Assembly: GCA_029557215.1 (NCBI GenBank)
Contig: JAKPQQ010000199.1
Span: 1-50,775, forward strand
Source: Fibrobacterota bacterium
GTDB taxonomy: Bacteria > Fibrobacterota > Fibrobacteria > UBA5070
Direction: 5' to 3'
Length of the DNA stretch: 50,775 bases
This document shows, one piece after another, positions 35,043 through 44,596 of this stretch (position 1 is its first letter; the number at the start of each line of letters is the position of its first letter). The notes under the pieces were generated by a model that saw only the letters and a program-made list of their open reading frames with translations, did not search any database and was not told the origin of the DNA. The position numbers were made by a program, and so were the translations under genes.

Positions 35043-36665
35043 TCAGAAGCGGGTGAAGTCGGTTTCATCGGACGCTCCCATGGGGATCGACGACTTCTGC
35101 TTGGCTTGCCGGGATCCGGCACCCGGAGAATGCGGAGCCCTCTGGCGAAGGCTCTTGCCGGCGTGGAACACGTCCCCGATCTTGAAGTACGCCACGACCT
35201 CCTGCAGGTTCACCGCCTGGGCGCTCATTTCTTCGGATGTGGACGACAGTTCCTCCGACGCCGACGCGGTGCTCTGGGTCGTCATGGAAAGCTGCGACAC
35301 CGAGGTGTTGATCTGAGACAGACCCGAAGCCTGTTCCTTGGACGCCGCCGCGATCTCCTGGACCAGGTCGGCGGTCTTGCGGATGGAAGGAACCAGATCG
35401 TCCAGCAGCTTGCCCGCGCGTTCCGACAGCGAGACGGAATTCGTCGCGACGTCCCCGATCTCCTGCGCCGCCACCTGGCTGCGCTCGGCGAGCTTGCGGA
35501 CTTCGGCCGCCACCACCGCGAACCCCTTGCCGTGTTCACCAGCCCGGGCCGCCTCGATCGCCGCGTTCAAGGCCAGCAGGTTGGTCTGGTAGGCGATGTC
35601 GTCGATGATCCCGATCTTCCCGGCGATCTGGCGCATGGCCGCGACCATCTGGGCCACCGCGTCGCCACCCTCCTTGGCGTGCCCCGCCGAGCGGCTGGCG
35701 ATGTCGTCGGTGACCTTGGCGTTTTCCGTGTTCTGGGCCACCGTCGCGGTGATCTCTTCCACCGACGCGGAAGTCTCCTCCACGTTTGCGGCCTGTTCCG
35801 TCGCGCTCTGCGACAACGACTGCGCCGACGCGGAAATCTCCTCCGACGCCGATGCCAGGGTGTCGGCCGATCCGCGGATCTCCTGCATCACCCCGAGGAG
35901 TTTTTCCGTCATCTGCTTCATGGCCGACAGAAGGCTGGTCGTGTCGCCGGAACGCAGCGCCACCTGCACCGTGAGGTCCCCCGCGGCCACCTTGCGGACG
36001 ACCTCCGCCGCGTAGTCGGGTTCGCCGCCGAGTTGCCGCAGGATCTGGACCGTGATCACCACGCCCATCGACACCAGGACACCCAGGCAGACGACCACGA
36101 TCAAGGCGAACAGGACGAACGCGGCACGCAGCGACTTCTTGGCCTCGGCCTCGCTCTTCTTGGCCAGCTCGGCGTTGTAGTTGGCGTGGTCCACGAACGC
36201 CTTCCACATGGCCGCCGCGACATGCCCGCTGGCCAGGTAGAAATCGGCAGCCTCCTGCTCCTTCCCGGCTCGCGACAGGGCGTGCGCCTTGGCCATGTAC
36301 TCGTAGTAGGTGGCGATGCTCGCACGGTCGGTTTCCAGGAACTTCCGGTCCTTCTCGTCCGAGATCATCTTCTCGTAGTCGTCGAAGGCCTTGGCGATCG
36401 CTTGCTGGTTCACCTCGATCTTCTTTTCGATCTCGGCCTTCTTGACCGGCTCCTTCACCAGGAAGTGCATCCAGGCCTGCGAACGCATGTCGGCCATGGG
36501 CTTGAACGCGCCATCGAGCGTGAGCAGGCTCGGGACCACGTTGGCATTGGCGTAGTTGGCGGCCTCGAACACCCTGAGGATCTGGTAGGAACCGAACCCC
36601 GCGAGGAGGGCCAGCCCGACCAAGGCGCTGGCGACCAGGAGACTCAAACGTTTTTTGACTGTCAT
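35043..36665 (-). CDS. Methyl-accepting chemotaxis protein
   Basis: 540 residues. TM1 ([22 protein letters not shown]) is followed by a periplasmic four-helix-type domain with alternating Lys/Glu segments ([20 protein letters not shown]). TM2 is [23 protein letters not shown]. One HAMP-like unit ([21 protein letters not shown]) and the signalling domain follow, with the tip [25 protein letters not shown]. The C-terminus is DETDFTRF. The ATG at 36665 has AAGGA about 9 nt upstream. The cytoplasmic half closely matches the receptor at 32593-34404, suggesting duplication or conversion. Confidence 0.94.
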   Translation of the reverse strand: MTVKKRLSLLVASALVGLALLAGFGSYQILRVFEAANYANANVVPSLLTLDGAFKPMADMRSQAWMHFLVKEPVKKAEIEKKIEVNQQAIAKAFDDYEKMISDEKDRKFLETDRASIATYYEYMAKAHALSRAGKEQEAADFYLASGHVAAAMWKAFVDHANYNAELAKKSEAEAKKSLRAAFVLFALIVVVCLGVLVSMGVVITVQILRQLGGEPDYAAEVVRKVAAGDLTVQVALRSGDTTSLLSAMKQMTEKLLGVMQEIRGSADTLASASEEISASAQSLSQSATEQAANVEETSASVEEITATVAQNTENAKVTDDIASRSAGHAKEGGDAVAQMVAAMRQIAGKIGIIDDIAYQTNLLALNAAIEAARAGEHGKGFAVVAAEVRKLAERSQVAAQEIGDVATNSVSLSERAGKLLDDLVPSIRKTADLVQEIAAASKEQASGLSQINTSVSQLSMTTQSTASASEELSSTSEEMSAQAVNLQEVVAYFKIGDVFHAGKSLRQRAPHSPGAGSRQAKQKSSIPMGASDETDFTRF

Positions 36666-36722
36666 GGAAACATTCCTTCCAATCAAAGGTTGGCGGACAC
36701 GTGTTCCACGCCGCTACCGCGT

Positions 36723-38861
36723 TCAGGCGGCGAGCGAGCGGGAGGAAACGACTTGACTGAGATGCGGCACGTCGAGGATCAGGGCGACCGATCCGTTGCC
36801 CAGGATGGTCGTGCCGCTGATGGCCTTGAGTTCGCGGAACACCAGGCCCATGGGCTTGATCACCGCCTGCAGTTCACCGGCCAGATGGTCCACGACCAGG
36901 CCGATGCGGTTCTGGCCGTATTGGACCACGACCAGGCTTTCGCGTTCCGGAGGCGATCCCGAGATCCTGAACAGGTCGCGCAACCGGATGAACGGGAGCG
37001 ACTCCCCGCGCAGGACCACCAGATCGCCGTGGATGCTGGAGACCACGAGGTCGGCGCATTCCTTGACCAGATCCATGGGGACCACGAACGAGCGTCCTCC
37101 GACCCCGACCAGGAATCCGTCGATGATCGCCAAGGTGAGCGGCAACCGCAGGCGGAAGACGGTACCGGATCCCTCCCGGCTTTCGATCTCGATCTCTCCG
37201 CGAAGCGCTTCGATGCTCCGCTTGACCACGTCCATCCCCACGCCGCGCCCAGAAAGGTTGGTGATGGCCTCGGCCGTGCTGAACCCCGGCTCGAAGATCA
37301 GGTTGTGGATCTCGCGATCGGTCAATTCCTGTCCTGGAGCCACGATCCCGCGTTCGACGGCACGCGCCAGGACCCGCTCGCGATCGATGCCCTTCCCGTC
37401 GTCCGAGACTTCGATCACGATGCTTCCGGTCTCGTGGTAGGCGTTGAACTCCAGGGTCCCGCGCGCCGGCTTCCCCGACGCGACGCGTACGTCCTCGGGC
37501 TCGATCGCGTGGTCCAAGGCGTTTCGCACCATGTGCGTGAGAGGGTCGGCGATCCGTTCCACCATGGACTTGTCGAGTTCCGTCTCGGCGCCGTGGATCA
37601 CCAGTTCCACGTTCTTCCCGAGTTCGGAAGCCAGGTCCCTGACGAGCCGCGGGAACCTGTGGAACACCTCCCCGATGGGAACCATGCGCATCCCCAGCGC
37701 GGCGTCGCGGATGTTCTCCACCAGGACCGTGAGCGTCTCGATGGCTTCTTCGCTGCGCTTGGCGCGCTCCGCCGCGGCCGCGATCTTGGCCGCCGCGTTG
37801 GCGATCACCAGTTCGCCCACCAGGTCGATCAACGCGTCGAGCTTGCGGGCATCCACCTTGACCACGCGGTTTTCCTGGATGGACCGTTCGCGTGTTCCCT
37901 TCTGCTTGTGGAGCGCCGCGGCGACCACGACGGGAGGAACGATCTCTTCTTCCACCAGAAGGCTTCCGATCACGGGCTTGTCGGGTTTGGCCATCTGGAG
38001 CTCGAGCACGCGATCCAGCTCCTTTTCCGTGAGCGCTCCGATCGCCACCAGGATCTCGCCCAACCGGCGCGGCGATTCGGGCAGCGCTTCGATGAGCGCC
38101 TTGTATTCCTGGATCCGGCTGTGCGGCGGAAGGATCCTGATCTTCGAGCCTTCGGCGACGAACTCGAAGACGTCCTCGATCGCCTTGCGCGAGACGTCGG
38201 ACTGGAACTGGAGTTCGAATCCCAGATAGAGCTCTTCGGGGTCCATCCGGTCCACCGGAGGCAGACGGTCGTCCAGGACCTCGATCCCGAGGATTTCCCC
38301 CATGGAGGCCAGGTACCGGAAGAAGGAGAGCGGGTCCATCCCCGCCTTGAGGACGTCCGGCGCCAGCCGCAACGAAATGTGCCAGGCGTTTCCGGCCACT
38401 CCATCGGGGCCCGGGTCGATTTCCTGGGCATCCAGGGTGATCGGGTCGGGGGCCACCAGCGACCGGCTTTGGCCGGGTCTGAGGGCCTTCAGCAATCCGA
38501 TGAGCCGTTCGCCTTCGGCGACCTGGGCGTCGGTCTCGGGCGTCTGCGATTCGATCCCTCCCACCAGGTCCTGCAAGTGGTCCCCGCACTCCAGGAACAG
38601 CGAGATCATTCCCGTGTCGGTCCGGATCTTTCCCGAACGGATTTCGTCCAGGATGGATTCCAGCGCGTGGGTGAACTTGACCACATGCTCCAACCCGAAC
38701 AGTCCCACCGACCCCTTGATCGTGTGCGCCGCCCGGAACACGGCGTGCACCGACTCGTCGTCGAATCCATCCTTCTCCATGCGCAGAAGCGCCGCTTCCA
38801 TCTCGGAGAGGAGCTCCCTCGATTCCTGCACCAGGGCCTTGCGGGCCGCTTCCAGATCCAT
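36723..38861 (-). CDS. cheA: Chemotaxis histidine kinase CheA with GspE-N-like insert
   Basis: 712 residues. The HPt domain carries H46 in AAHTIKGSVGLFGL. A P2-like domain lies at about 157-245. Residues about 264-321 (RRLGEILVAIGALTEKELDRVLELQ, then IGSLLVEEEIVPPVVVAAAL) resemble the N-terminal MshEN/T2SSE_N domain of type II secretion and pilus ATPases. The dimerisation helices, ATP-binding domain (MVRNALDHAIEP, SDDGKGID, SGRGVGMDVVK) and CheW-like regulatory domain complete the kinase. ATG 38861 follows AAAGGGG. It is flanked by a STAS gene and a receptor gene. Confidence 0.94.
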   Translation of the reverse strand: MDLEAARKALVQESRELLSEMEAALLRMEKDGFDDESVHAVFRAAHTIKGSVGLFGLEHVVKFTHALESILDEIRSGKIRTDTGMISLFLECGDHLQDLVGGIESQTPETDAQVAEGERLIGLLKALRPGQSRSLVAPDPITLDAQEIDPGPDGVAGNAWHISLRLAPDVLKAGMDPLSFFRYLASMGEILGIEVLDDRLPPVDRMDPEELYLGFELQFQSDVSRKAIEDVFEFVAEGSKIRILPPHSRIQEYKALIEALPESPRRLGEILVAIGALTEKELDRVLELQMAKPDKPVIGSLLVEEEIVPPVVVAAALHKQKGTRERSIQENRVVKVDARKLDALIDLVGELVIANAAAKIAAAAERAKRSEEAIETLTVLVENIRDAALGMRMVPIGEVFHRFPRLVRDLASELGKNVELVIHGAETELDKSMVERIADPLTHMVRNALDHAIEPEDVRVASGKPARGTLEFNAYHETGSIVIEVSDDGKGIDRERVLARAVERGIVAPGQELTDREIHNLIFEPGFSTAEAITNLSGRGVGMDVVKRSIEALRGEIEIESREGSGTVFRLRLPLTLAIIDGFLVGVGGRSFVVPMDLVKECADLVVSSIHGDLVVLRGESLPFIRLRDLFRISGSPPERESLVVVQYGQNRIGLVVDHLAGELQAVIKPMGLVFRELKAISGTTILGNGSVALILDVPHLSQVVSSRSLAA

Positions 38862-38880
38862 CGTGATTCCCCTTTCCAGC

Positions 38881-39192
38881 TCAGGCCGTGACGATCGCTT
38901 CGTCGAAGATGTCGTCGCGCCCGAGGACGCGGAACACGTCCAGCACCGCGGACGAAGGTCGGTTGCACCTGCAGGACACCCCCGACCGGAGCGCTTCGCG
39001 GCGGATGGCGACCACGAGCTGGACACCCGCCGTGTCGATTTCCGTCATGCTCGAGAAGTCGAGCAGGACCTCGGATCCGGATCGGAGCACCTGCAGCAGG
39101 TGGTCCCTCGCCTCGGACACCGAAGAGATGTCCAGCGAGTCCTGCAGCCGGGCCCTGACGACCCCGTTGGATTTGGTGACGTTGATCTGCAT
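38881..39192 (-). CDS. STAS-domain protein
   Basis: 103 residues forming a single STAS domain: VRARLQDSLDISSVSEARDHLLQVL, LLDFSSMTEIDTAGVQLVVAIRREA, and the closing LGRDDIFDEAIV. STAS proteins of this kind act as anti-anti-sigma-like switches or as partners in chemosensory clusters. In the usual phosphorylated form a serine or threonine follows the EID; here it is TEIDTAGVQ, so a threonine is available at that place. No cognate kinase gene of the RsbW type is adjacent, which leaves CheA or the second kinase as possible partners. Confidence 0.88.
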   Translation of the reverse strand: MQINVTKSNGVVRARLQDSLDISSVSEARDHLLQVLRSGSEVLLDFSSMTEIDTAGVQLVVAIRREALRSGVSCRCNRPSSAVLDVFRVLGRDDIFDEAIVTA

Positions 39193-39202
39193 TTTCCGTC
39201 CT

Positions 39203-39571
39203 CTATGGAAGAACGAGCTTGGCGACGGCGTCCAGGAGCACCGGCGGCTGGAACGGCTTGACCACCCAGGCGCGCACGCCCGCGGCCTTGCCTTCGGCCT
39301 TCTTGTCCTCGCCGGACACCGTGGTGAGCATGATGATCGGCGTGAACTTGTAGGCGGCCACTTCCTTGGCCGCCTTGACGAACCCGATCCCGTCCAGGTT
39401 GGGCATGTTCACGTCGGAGATGATGAGGTGGTATTTCCGCCCATCGAGCTTGGAAAGGGCGTCCTTTCCGTCGCAGGCCTCGACGACCTCGTAACCGGCC
39501 CCCTTGAGGGCCATGCCCACCACCTGCCTGAAGCTGGTGGAGTCGTCGACGATCAGGATGGTCTTGGACAT
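39203..39571 (-). CDS. cheY: CheY-like response regulator
   Basis: 122 residues, a stand-alone receiver. D9-D10 lie in ILIVDDSTSF, the phosphorylation site is in LIISDVNMPNLDGIGF, the conserved Thr is in IIMLTTVSGED, and the lysine is in WVVKPFQP. No output domain is attached. It should be the diffusible output of the adjacent CheA. It lies 10 bp upstream of the STAS gene and 14 bp downstream of the third receptor gene. Confidence 0.94.
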   Translation of the reverse strand: MSKTILIVDDSTSFRQVVGMALKGAGYEVVEACDGKDALSKLDGRKYHLIISDVNMPNLDGIGFVKAAKEVAAYKFTPIIMLTTVSGEDKKAEGKAAGVRAWVVKPFQPPVLLDAVAKLVLP

Positions 39572-39585
39572 GGTTGCCGCGTTCC

Positions 39586-40716
39586 TCAGAAGAAGGTGAC
39601 GGACGAAGCGTCCGCGGAGCCGGCGTGCGCGGGCGCCGATGCCGCCTGCTGTTCCGGGGTGGTGTACGACGATTCGAGACGGCGGATCCACTCGTCGGCG
39701 TCCGGCGCTTCTCCGGACGACAGGGCTTGGGCCATGCGTTCGGCGTCGGCGCGCACTTGCGACAGAATTTGCCCTGTCCGGTCCTGGAACTGGAGGTCGA
39801 CCAGGACGTTGCGGATCGCTTCCGCGATCCGGTTCCCCCTGTCCTGCAGTTCCGACAGCCGCTCCTCCATGGAACGGATTTCGCCTTCCAGATCCCCCAG
39901 GACCCGCCCCATCGACGACTCCGCGTTGGCCAGAAGGACCTCCTCGGTCCTGGAAAGGTTCCCCACCTCGTCGACGGTCCCCGTGACGGACTTTGAAATC
40001 GCGTCGACCTTGCCGCGGATCTCCGATCCGGTCCCCGCCGACAGCCTGGACAACTGGCGGACTTCGTCGGCGACCACCGAAAACCCCTTGCCCGCCTCGC
40101 CGGAGCGCGCGGCTTCGATGGCCGCGTTCAGCGCCAGCAGATTGGTCTGCGAAGCCACCTTGCCCACCCCGTCCGCGAGGCGGTGGAGTTCCGAAACCTG
40201 GGAGCCCAAGCCCCCGATCCTCACCATGAACTGGTCGCGGGCGCCTTTGGCCTTCTGCAACGCGGAAAGCGCGTCGGGAAGATCCATCTGCGCCTTGCGC
40301 AGGACGTCGATGGCCTGGCGGCTCGCGCCGTGAGACAGCGATTCCGACGCGTCGACCAGGCTGCGCAGCATCTCCGAAAACCGGATGGACAGATCGCCGA
40401 TGGCCTGTTCCGTCTGCGATCGCGCCAGCTCCATGTTGGTCGACCACACCGGAACCACGCGCTGCAGCAGTTCGCGCCAGCGATCGCAGTCCGCCATCCC
40501 CGCCGCGGAATCGTGTCGCTCCGGGATGGCCTGCTCCTCAGGAGGTTCGACCCGGCCGGGATCGGAACCCGGACATCGAGCGCGCCCGATCCTCCACGCC
40601 CACGCCGACAAGACGATTCCCGTCAACACGGGAAGGACGGAGAACCCGCCGGCGAGGACGGGGCCCGAAAGGCACGCGATGGCGAAGAGCGTTGATTCGA
40701 TCTTCGTTGCAGGCAA
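39586..40716 (-). CDS. Short chemoreceptor with N-terminal membrane hairpin and no sensor domain
   Basis: 376 residues from TTG 40716 (GAGGA 4 nt upstream); GTG 40761 is an alternative. Two adjacent hydrophobic segments at the N-terminus ([16 protein letters not shown] and [15 protein letters not shown]) form a hairpin with no periplasmic domain. The cytoplasmic part has the receptor tip [37 protein letters not shown] and a later [13 protein letters not shown] segment. The C-terminus is ASSVTFF. It would sense a cytoplasmic or membrane cue. It is divergent from the receiver-histidine kinase gene. Confidence 0.85.
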   Translation of the reverse strand: MPATKIESTLFAIACLSGPVLAGGFSVLPVLTGIVLSAWAWRIGRARCPGSDPGRVEPPEEQAIPERHDSAAGMADCDRWRELLQRVVPVWSTNMELARSQTEQAIGDLSIRFSEMLRSLVDASESLSHGASRQAIDVLRKAQMDLPDALSALQKAKGARDQFMVRIGGLGSQVSELHRLADGVGKVASQTNLLALNAAIEAARSGEAGKGFSVVADEVRQLSRLSAGTGSEIRGKVDAISKSVTGTVDEVGNLSRTEEVLLANAESSMGRVLGDLEGEIRSMEERLSELQDRGNRIAEAIRNVLVDLQFQDRTGQILSQVRADAERMAQALSSGEAPDADEWIRRLESSYTTPEQQAASAPAHAGSADASSVTFF

Positions 40717-40885
40717 TTGGTCCTCGCTGGTGTCTGCGATGATCGCAACGGAGCCTACCACCGATTCTTCCGGAAAGTCAAGAGCCCGGTTCGGGTCGGG
40801 CCGCGCTTGCACCCCGACCTGGATGAATTGCAGACTGTTGCAGATGCTCCCACATGAATCGACGAACCATCGCGATCCACGACAC

Positions 40886-42097
40886 ATGGATCCCCGAACG
40901 AGACCTGTACGCACGATCTGCGTCGCCGACGACGACGTCACGGTCCGCACCCTTCTGCGGATGGTCCTGGGCAAGTGGGGGTACCAGGTCGACACCCGCG
41001 TCGACGGCGAGGACGCCTTCGCCTCGCTTTCCGCGGCCGACGGCCCTCGGCTGGCGCTGCTGGATTGGCTGATGCCGGGCATGGACGGCGTGCAGATCTG
41101 CCGCAGGCTGCGGGAGGAGTTCCCGTCGCGCAACTACTACCTCGTGCTCCTCACCGCGCGCTCCGACGCGTCGGACGTGCAGGAGGCGCTCCGTTCCGGC
41201 GCCGACGACTTCATCTCCAAGCCGTTTTCGCCGATGGTGCTGCAGGCGCGGATCGAAGTGGGGTTCCGGACCCTGGAGATGCAGAAGACCATCGCCGATT
41301 TCGCGCACCGGATGCAGCAGCTGGCCAGCTCCCGGGCGTCCCAGCTCGTCCACGCCGACCGGATGGCCTCGCTGGGCCTGATTTCCGCGTCGGTGGCGCA
41401 CGAGATCAACAATCCCGCGTCGTTCATCGCGGTCAACCTCAGGACCATCGGCGACCTCTGGCCGTCGGTGGTCGCCTCGCTCGGTCCCGACCCGACGGAT
41501 TCCGACAAGGCGCGGGCCGCGTCCCTGGTGGGCGAGATGCCGGCCATCCTGCGCGAGATGGACGACGGGATCTCGAGGATCCACCAGATCACCGCCGAAC
41601 TCCGCGCCTTCTCCCGCACGGGCCATTCCAACCCCGGACCCGTGGATGTCGTCGAGACCCTGGAAAGGACGCTGCGGATCGCCTCGATCCGCATGAAGGG
41701 CCAGGTGGATGTCCGGACCTCGTTTCCGGATCGACTCCCCCGGGTCGCGGCCGACGCCACCCGCTTGGAACAGGTGTTCCTGAACCTGCTCCTCAACGCC
41801 CTGGACGCGATGGAAGACGTCGAGCACAAGCGTCTGACGATCCAGGTCGCGAAGAGCGAAACCATGCTCGACATCCGCATCCGCGATTCGGGCTCCGGGA
41901 TCGCCCCCGAAACGGCGGAATCGCTCTTCCAGCCCTTCTTCACGACCAAGCCGGCCGGCAAGGGCACCGGGCTAGGCCTTTTCATCAGCCGCGGGATCGT
42001 CGAGGAAATCGGCGGCGTGCTGCTCCTGGAACCACCCGACGGATCCGGCGCCAGCTTCCTGGTGCGGCTGCCGATCCTCGAAGAGGAGATCCGATGA
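40886..42097 (+). CDS. Receiver-histidine kinase hybrid
   Basis: 403 residues, no membrane segment. The N-terminal receiver has the acid pair in CVADDDVTV, phosphorylation site D60 in [13 protein letters not shown], and a lysine in ISKPFSP. A coiled linker leads to the HisKA domain with H172 in SVAHEINNP and then a HATPase domain ([35 protein letters not shown]). ATG 40886 sits at the start of the receiver; ATG 40844 is possible. Neither has a ribosome binding site. It may receive phosphate from a CheA and pass a signal to the receiver encoded next, with which it overlaps (ATGA). Confidence 0.92.
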   Translation: MDPRTRPVRTICVADDDVTVRTLLRMVLGKWGYQVDTRVDGEDAFASLSAADGPRLALLDWLMPGMDGVQICRRLREEFPSRNYYLVLLTARSDASDVQEALRSGADDFISKPFSPMVLQARIEVGFRTLEMQKTIADFAHRMQQLASSRASQLVHADRMASLGLISASVAHEINNPASFIAVNLRTIGDLWPSVVASLGPDPTDSDKARAASLVGEMPAILREMDDGISRIHQITAELRAFSRTGHSNPGPVDVVETLERTLRIASIRMKGQVDVRTSFPDRLPRVAADATRLEQVFLNLLLNALDAMEDVEHKRLTIQVAKSETMLDIRIRDSGSGIAPETAESLFQPFFTTKPAGKGTGLGLFISRGIVEEIGGVLLLEPPDGSGASFLVRLPILEEEIR

Positions 42098-42513
42098 ACA
42101 AGCGAATCCTCGTCGTCGACGACGAACCCTCCATCCGGGAATCGCTCGCCCGCCATTTCCGCCACCGCCTGTTCGAGGTGGAAACGGCCTCCGACGGCGT
42201 CGACGCGCTGGACAAGCTGTCGAGGACCCCGTTCAGGGTGGTCGTTTCCGACATCATCATGCCGCGCATGGACGGCATCGAACTGCTGCGCCGGATCCGG
42301 GAGGAATGCCCCATGACCCGCACGATCATGATCACCGGCTACGTCACGCTGGACAACGCCCTCGCCTGCCTGCGCCTGGGCGCCGACACCTGCGTCTTCA
42401 AGCCGATCCAGAATCTGTCGGAGCTTGACGAAGCGGTGGATTCAGCCTTCCGGCACCACGAACGCTGGGAACGCAAGCTCATGGAACTGCGCGGCCTCAA
42501 GGAGGCGAACTGA
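42094..42513 (+). CDS. Single-domain response regulator
   Basis: 139 residues. The receiver has ILVVDDEPSIRES, the phosphorylation site in VVVSDIIMPRMDGIEL, Thr in IMITGYVTLD, and Lys in CVFKPIQN. A C-terminal helix of about 20 residues (FRHHERWERKLMELRGLKEAN) follows but there is no DNA-binding domain. The start lies within the stop of the histidine kinase hybrid and the second CheA gene begins 1 bp after its stop, so the three genes form one unit. It is the likely output or shuttle of this unit. Confidence 0.92.
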   Translation: MNKRILVVDDEPSIRESLARHFRHRLFEVETASDGVDALDKLSRTPFRVVVSDIIMPRMDGIELLRRIREECPMTRTIMITGYVTLDNALACLRLGADTCVFKPIQNLSELDEAVDSAFRHHERWERKLMELRGLKEAN

Positions 42514-42514
42514 A

Positions 42515-44581
42515 ATGCCCATCCCGTCGGAGACGAACAAGGAACTCCTCCTGGATTTCATCGACGAATCCCTGGATTCGCTGGGCGCGGTGGAAGGCCT
42601 GTTCGTCCGTCTCGAAGCCGATCCCGACGATCTCAAGCTGGTCGATTCCATCTTCCGGCCCGTCCATTCCATCAAGGGGAACGCGGCCTATTTCGGGCTG
42701 ATGCGGATCAAGGAGGTGGCCCACCGGCTGGAATCGCTCCTGGATCTGGTCCGGCAGGGACGTCGCAGGGTCGACTCGCGCCTGTGCGATCTGCTGCTCA
42801 AGGGCGTGGACGCGCTGCGCGGAATCCTGTCCAAGGTGCGGGACGAAGAAAAGGAGTACGACGACGAGAGCGACCACGCGGAACTCGTCGCCGAACTCGA
42901 AGAGGAAGCCGAACGCGTCGAGGTCCCTGTTTCCGTCGCGACGATCCCCCGGGCCTTCTACGAACGGATCGAGTCGTTCCTTTCCGGCCTGCCCGAGCCC
43001 GCCCGACGGACCGGAGCGGGACTCCTCGCGCAACTGCGCCCCGACGGGAACCGGGCGACGCGCATCGACGCGGCGGAGCTGGACGCCTTGAGGATCGAGC
43101 TGTCCTCGCGCGTCCCGGGACGGCTGCCTCCGGACAAGGAACGGATCGTCGTCGAGGCGATCGCGTCGCTCCGACGTTCGGCGACCTCCCCCGAATCCAA
43201 GGCGGTGGCGGAAGAACTGCATTCGATCGCCTCGACCTTCGTCGGAAGCGCCGTGGGATTGGATCCCCTTGCCAGGGAGCTTCTGCTGGAGAAAGCCGCC
43301 TCGCTGGAATCCCTTCCCGCCGAGGACGCGCCCCCGGTCCGCTCCGCCGCCCCGGCGCCTCGACAGGAACCGTCCACCGCTCCCCGGAAGGAATCCCAGA
43401 ACCGCACGATGCGCGTCTCGGAGGAAAGCGTGGACGGATTCCTGGAGCAGGTGGGCGAACTGATGGGCCTGGAAGAGACGTTCCGCTACCTGGGAAAGCG
43501 GATGGTCGAAGCCGGCCTCTCCGAAGACCTCGCGACGGACCTGCGCCAATCGACCGAGCAGTTCGGACACCTGTCCTCGGTGCTGTCCAAGGGAGTGATG
43601 GAGCTGCGCAAGACGGAAGCGCGACCGCTCCTGCAGAAGGCTCCGCGCCTGGCCCGCGACGTCGCCGACAGGACGGGCAAGCGCATCGAGGTCAGGACCG
43701 TCGGCGAAGAGATCCGCATCGACAAATCCTACCTGGAACTCCTGGACGCCCCGCTGATGCACATGGTCCGCAACGCGTGCGACCACGGGATCGACTCGCC
43801 CGCGGAACGGACCGCCGCCGGAAAACCCGCGGTCGGGATCGTGGAGGTCGCCATCGTCGAGCACGAGGAGTCGCTCGAGCTGAAGATCGCCGACGACGGC
43901 CGCGGATTGGACCTGGAGGCGCTGCACGGGAAGGCGGTCGAACTGGGCGTCGTCCGCGCGGACGCGCCGTTCGGCGAGGCCGAGGCGGTCGCCATGCTGT
44001 TCCGCAGCGGCGTTTCCACGGCCAGGGAGGTCTCGGAGATCTCGGGTCGCGGCGTCGGAATGGACGTGGTCAAGCGCGAGATCGAAGGCGCCGGAGGACG
44101 CATCGAAGTCAGGACGGTTTCCGGCAAAGGGACCGTGTTCAGGATCGTGCTGCCGCGGTCCATCACCACCCGCATCTCCGACGGATTCCTGTTCCGCTGC
44201 GGCCGGGAGAGGTTCGTGCTTCCCATGCGCACCGTGGTGGAGACCTTCCCGGTCGCGGCGGCCACGATCTCGCGGATCTCGGGGCGCGGATCCACCGTGT
44301 TCTTCCGAGACGAGATCCTGCGGCTGGTCGAACCGTCGGTCCTGTTGCAGACTCCCCCCGTCGATCCCGCCAACGGCGTGTTCGTCAGGATCAGGGCAAA
44401 GGAAGCCGAGTGCGTCCTGCAGGTGGACGAGGCGCTGGGGGTGCAGCGCACCGTGGTCAAACCTGTGGACGAATTCTGTCGAGCCGGAGGCATCTTCGCG
44501 GGAGCCGCCATGCTGGGCGACGGCGGCCTCGCGATGGTCCTGGACGAGGACGGCCTGTCCGCCTGGTTGCGCGGGATGTGA
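42515..44581 (+). CDS. Second CheA-type histidine kinase
   Basis: 688 residues. The HPt domain has H51 in RPVHSIKGNAAYFGL. A middle region of about 230 residues is rich in Glu and Arg and lacks a clear P2 domain. The catalytic part has MVRNACDHGIDSP, ADDGRGLD, SGRGVGMDVVK and SGKGTVFRIVLP, and a CheW-like domain ends the protein. GGAGG sits about 10 nt before the ATG. It shares a transcript with the receiver-histidine kinase and receiver genes and faces away from the first chemosensory operon. A non-motility output is possible. Confidence 0.92.
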   Translation: MPIPSETNKELLLDFIDESLDSLGAVEGLFVRLEADPDDLKLVDSIFRPVHSIKGNAAYFGLMRIKEVAHRLESLLDLVRQGRRRVDSRLCDLLLKGVDALRGILSKVRDEEKEYDDESDHAELVAELEEEAERVEVPVSVATIPRAFYERIESFLSGLPEPARRTGAGLLAQLRPDGNRATRIDAAELDALRIELSSRVPGRLPPDKERIVVEAIASLRRSATSPESKAVAEELHSIASTFVGSAVGLDPLARELLLEKAASLESLPAEDAPPVRSAAPAPRQEPSTAPRKESQNRTMRVSEESVDGFLEQVGELMGLEETFRYLGKRMVEAGLSEDLATDLRQSTEQFGHLSSVLSKGVMELRKTEARPLLQKAPRLARDVADRTGKRIEVRTVGEEIRIDKSYLELLDAPLMHMVRNACDHGIDSPAERTAAGKPAVGIVEVAIVEHEESLELKIADDGRGLDLEALHGKAVELGVVRADAPFGEAEAVAMLFRSGVSTAREVSEISGRGVGMDVVKREIEGAGGRIEVRTVSGKGTVFRIVLPRSITTRISDGFLFRCGRERFVLPMRTVVETFPVAAATISRISGRGSTVFFRDEILRLVEPSVLLQTPPVDPANGVFVRIRAKEAECVLQVDEALGVQRTVVKPVDEFCRAGGIFAGAAMLGDGGLAMVLDEDGLSAWLRGM

Positions 44582-44596
44582 TCCCGCGCGCGGGGA

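Noticed and set aside
34959..38891. A 1310-codon open frame on the plus strand across the cheW, receptor and cheA genes
   Set aside because: It is antisense to genes with complete, recognisable domains, and its composition (His/Arg/Asp-rich) is typical of a shadow frame in GC-rich DNA.
44583..44594. GC palindrome between the second cheA gene and the SPFH gene as a terminator
   Set aside because: The 12-bp palindrome has no loop-forming bases and no T-run, so a terminator is not supported.
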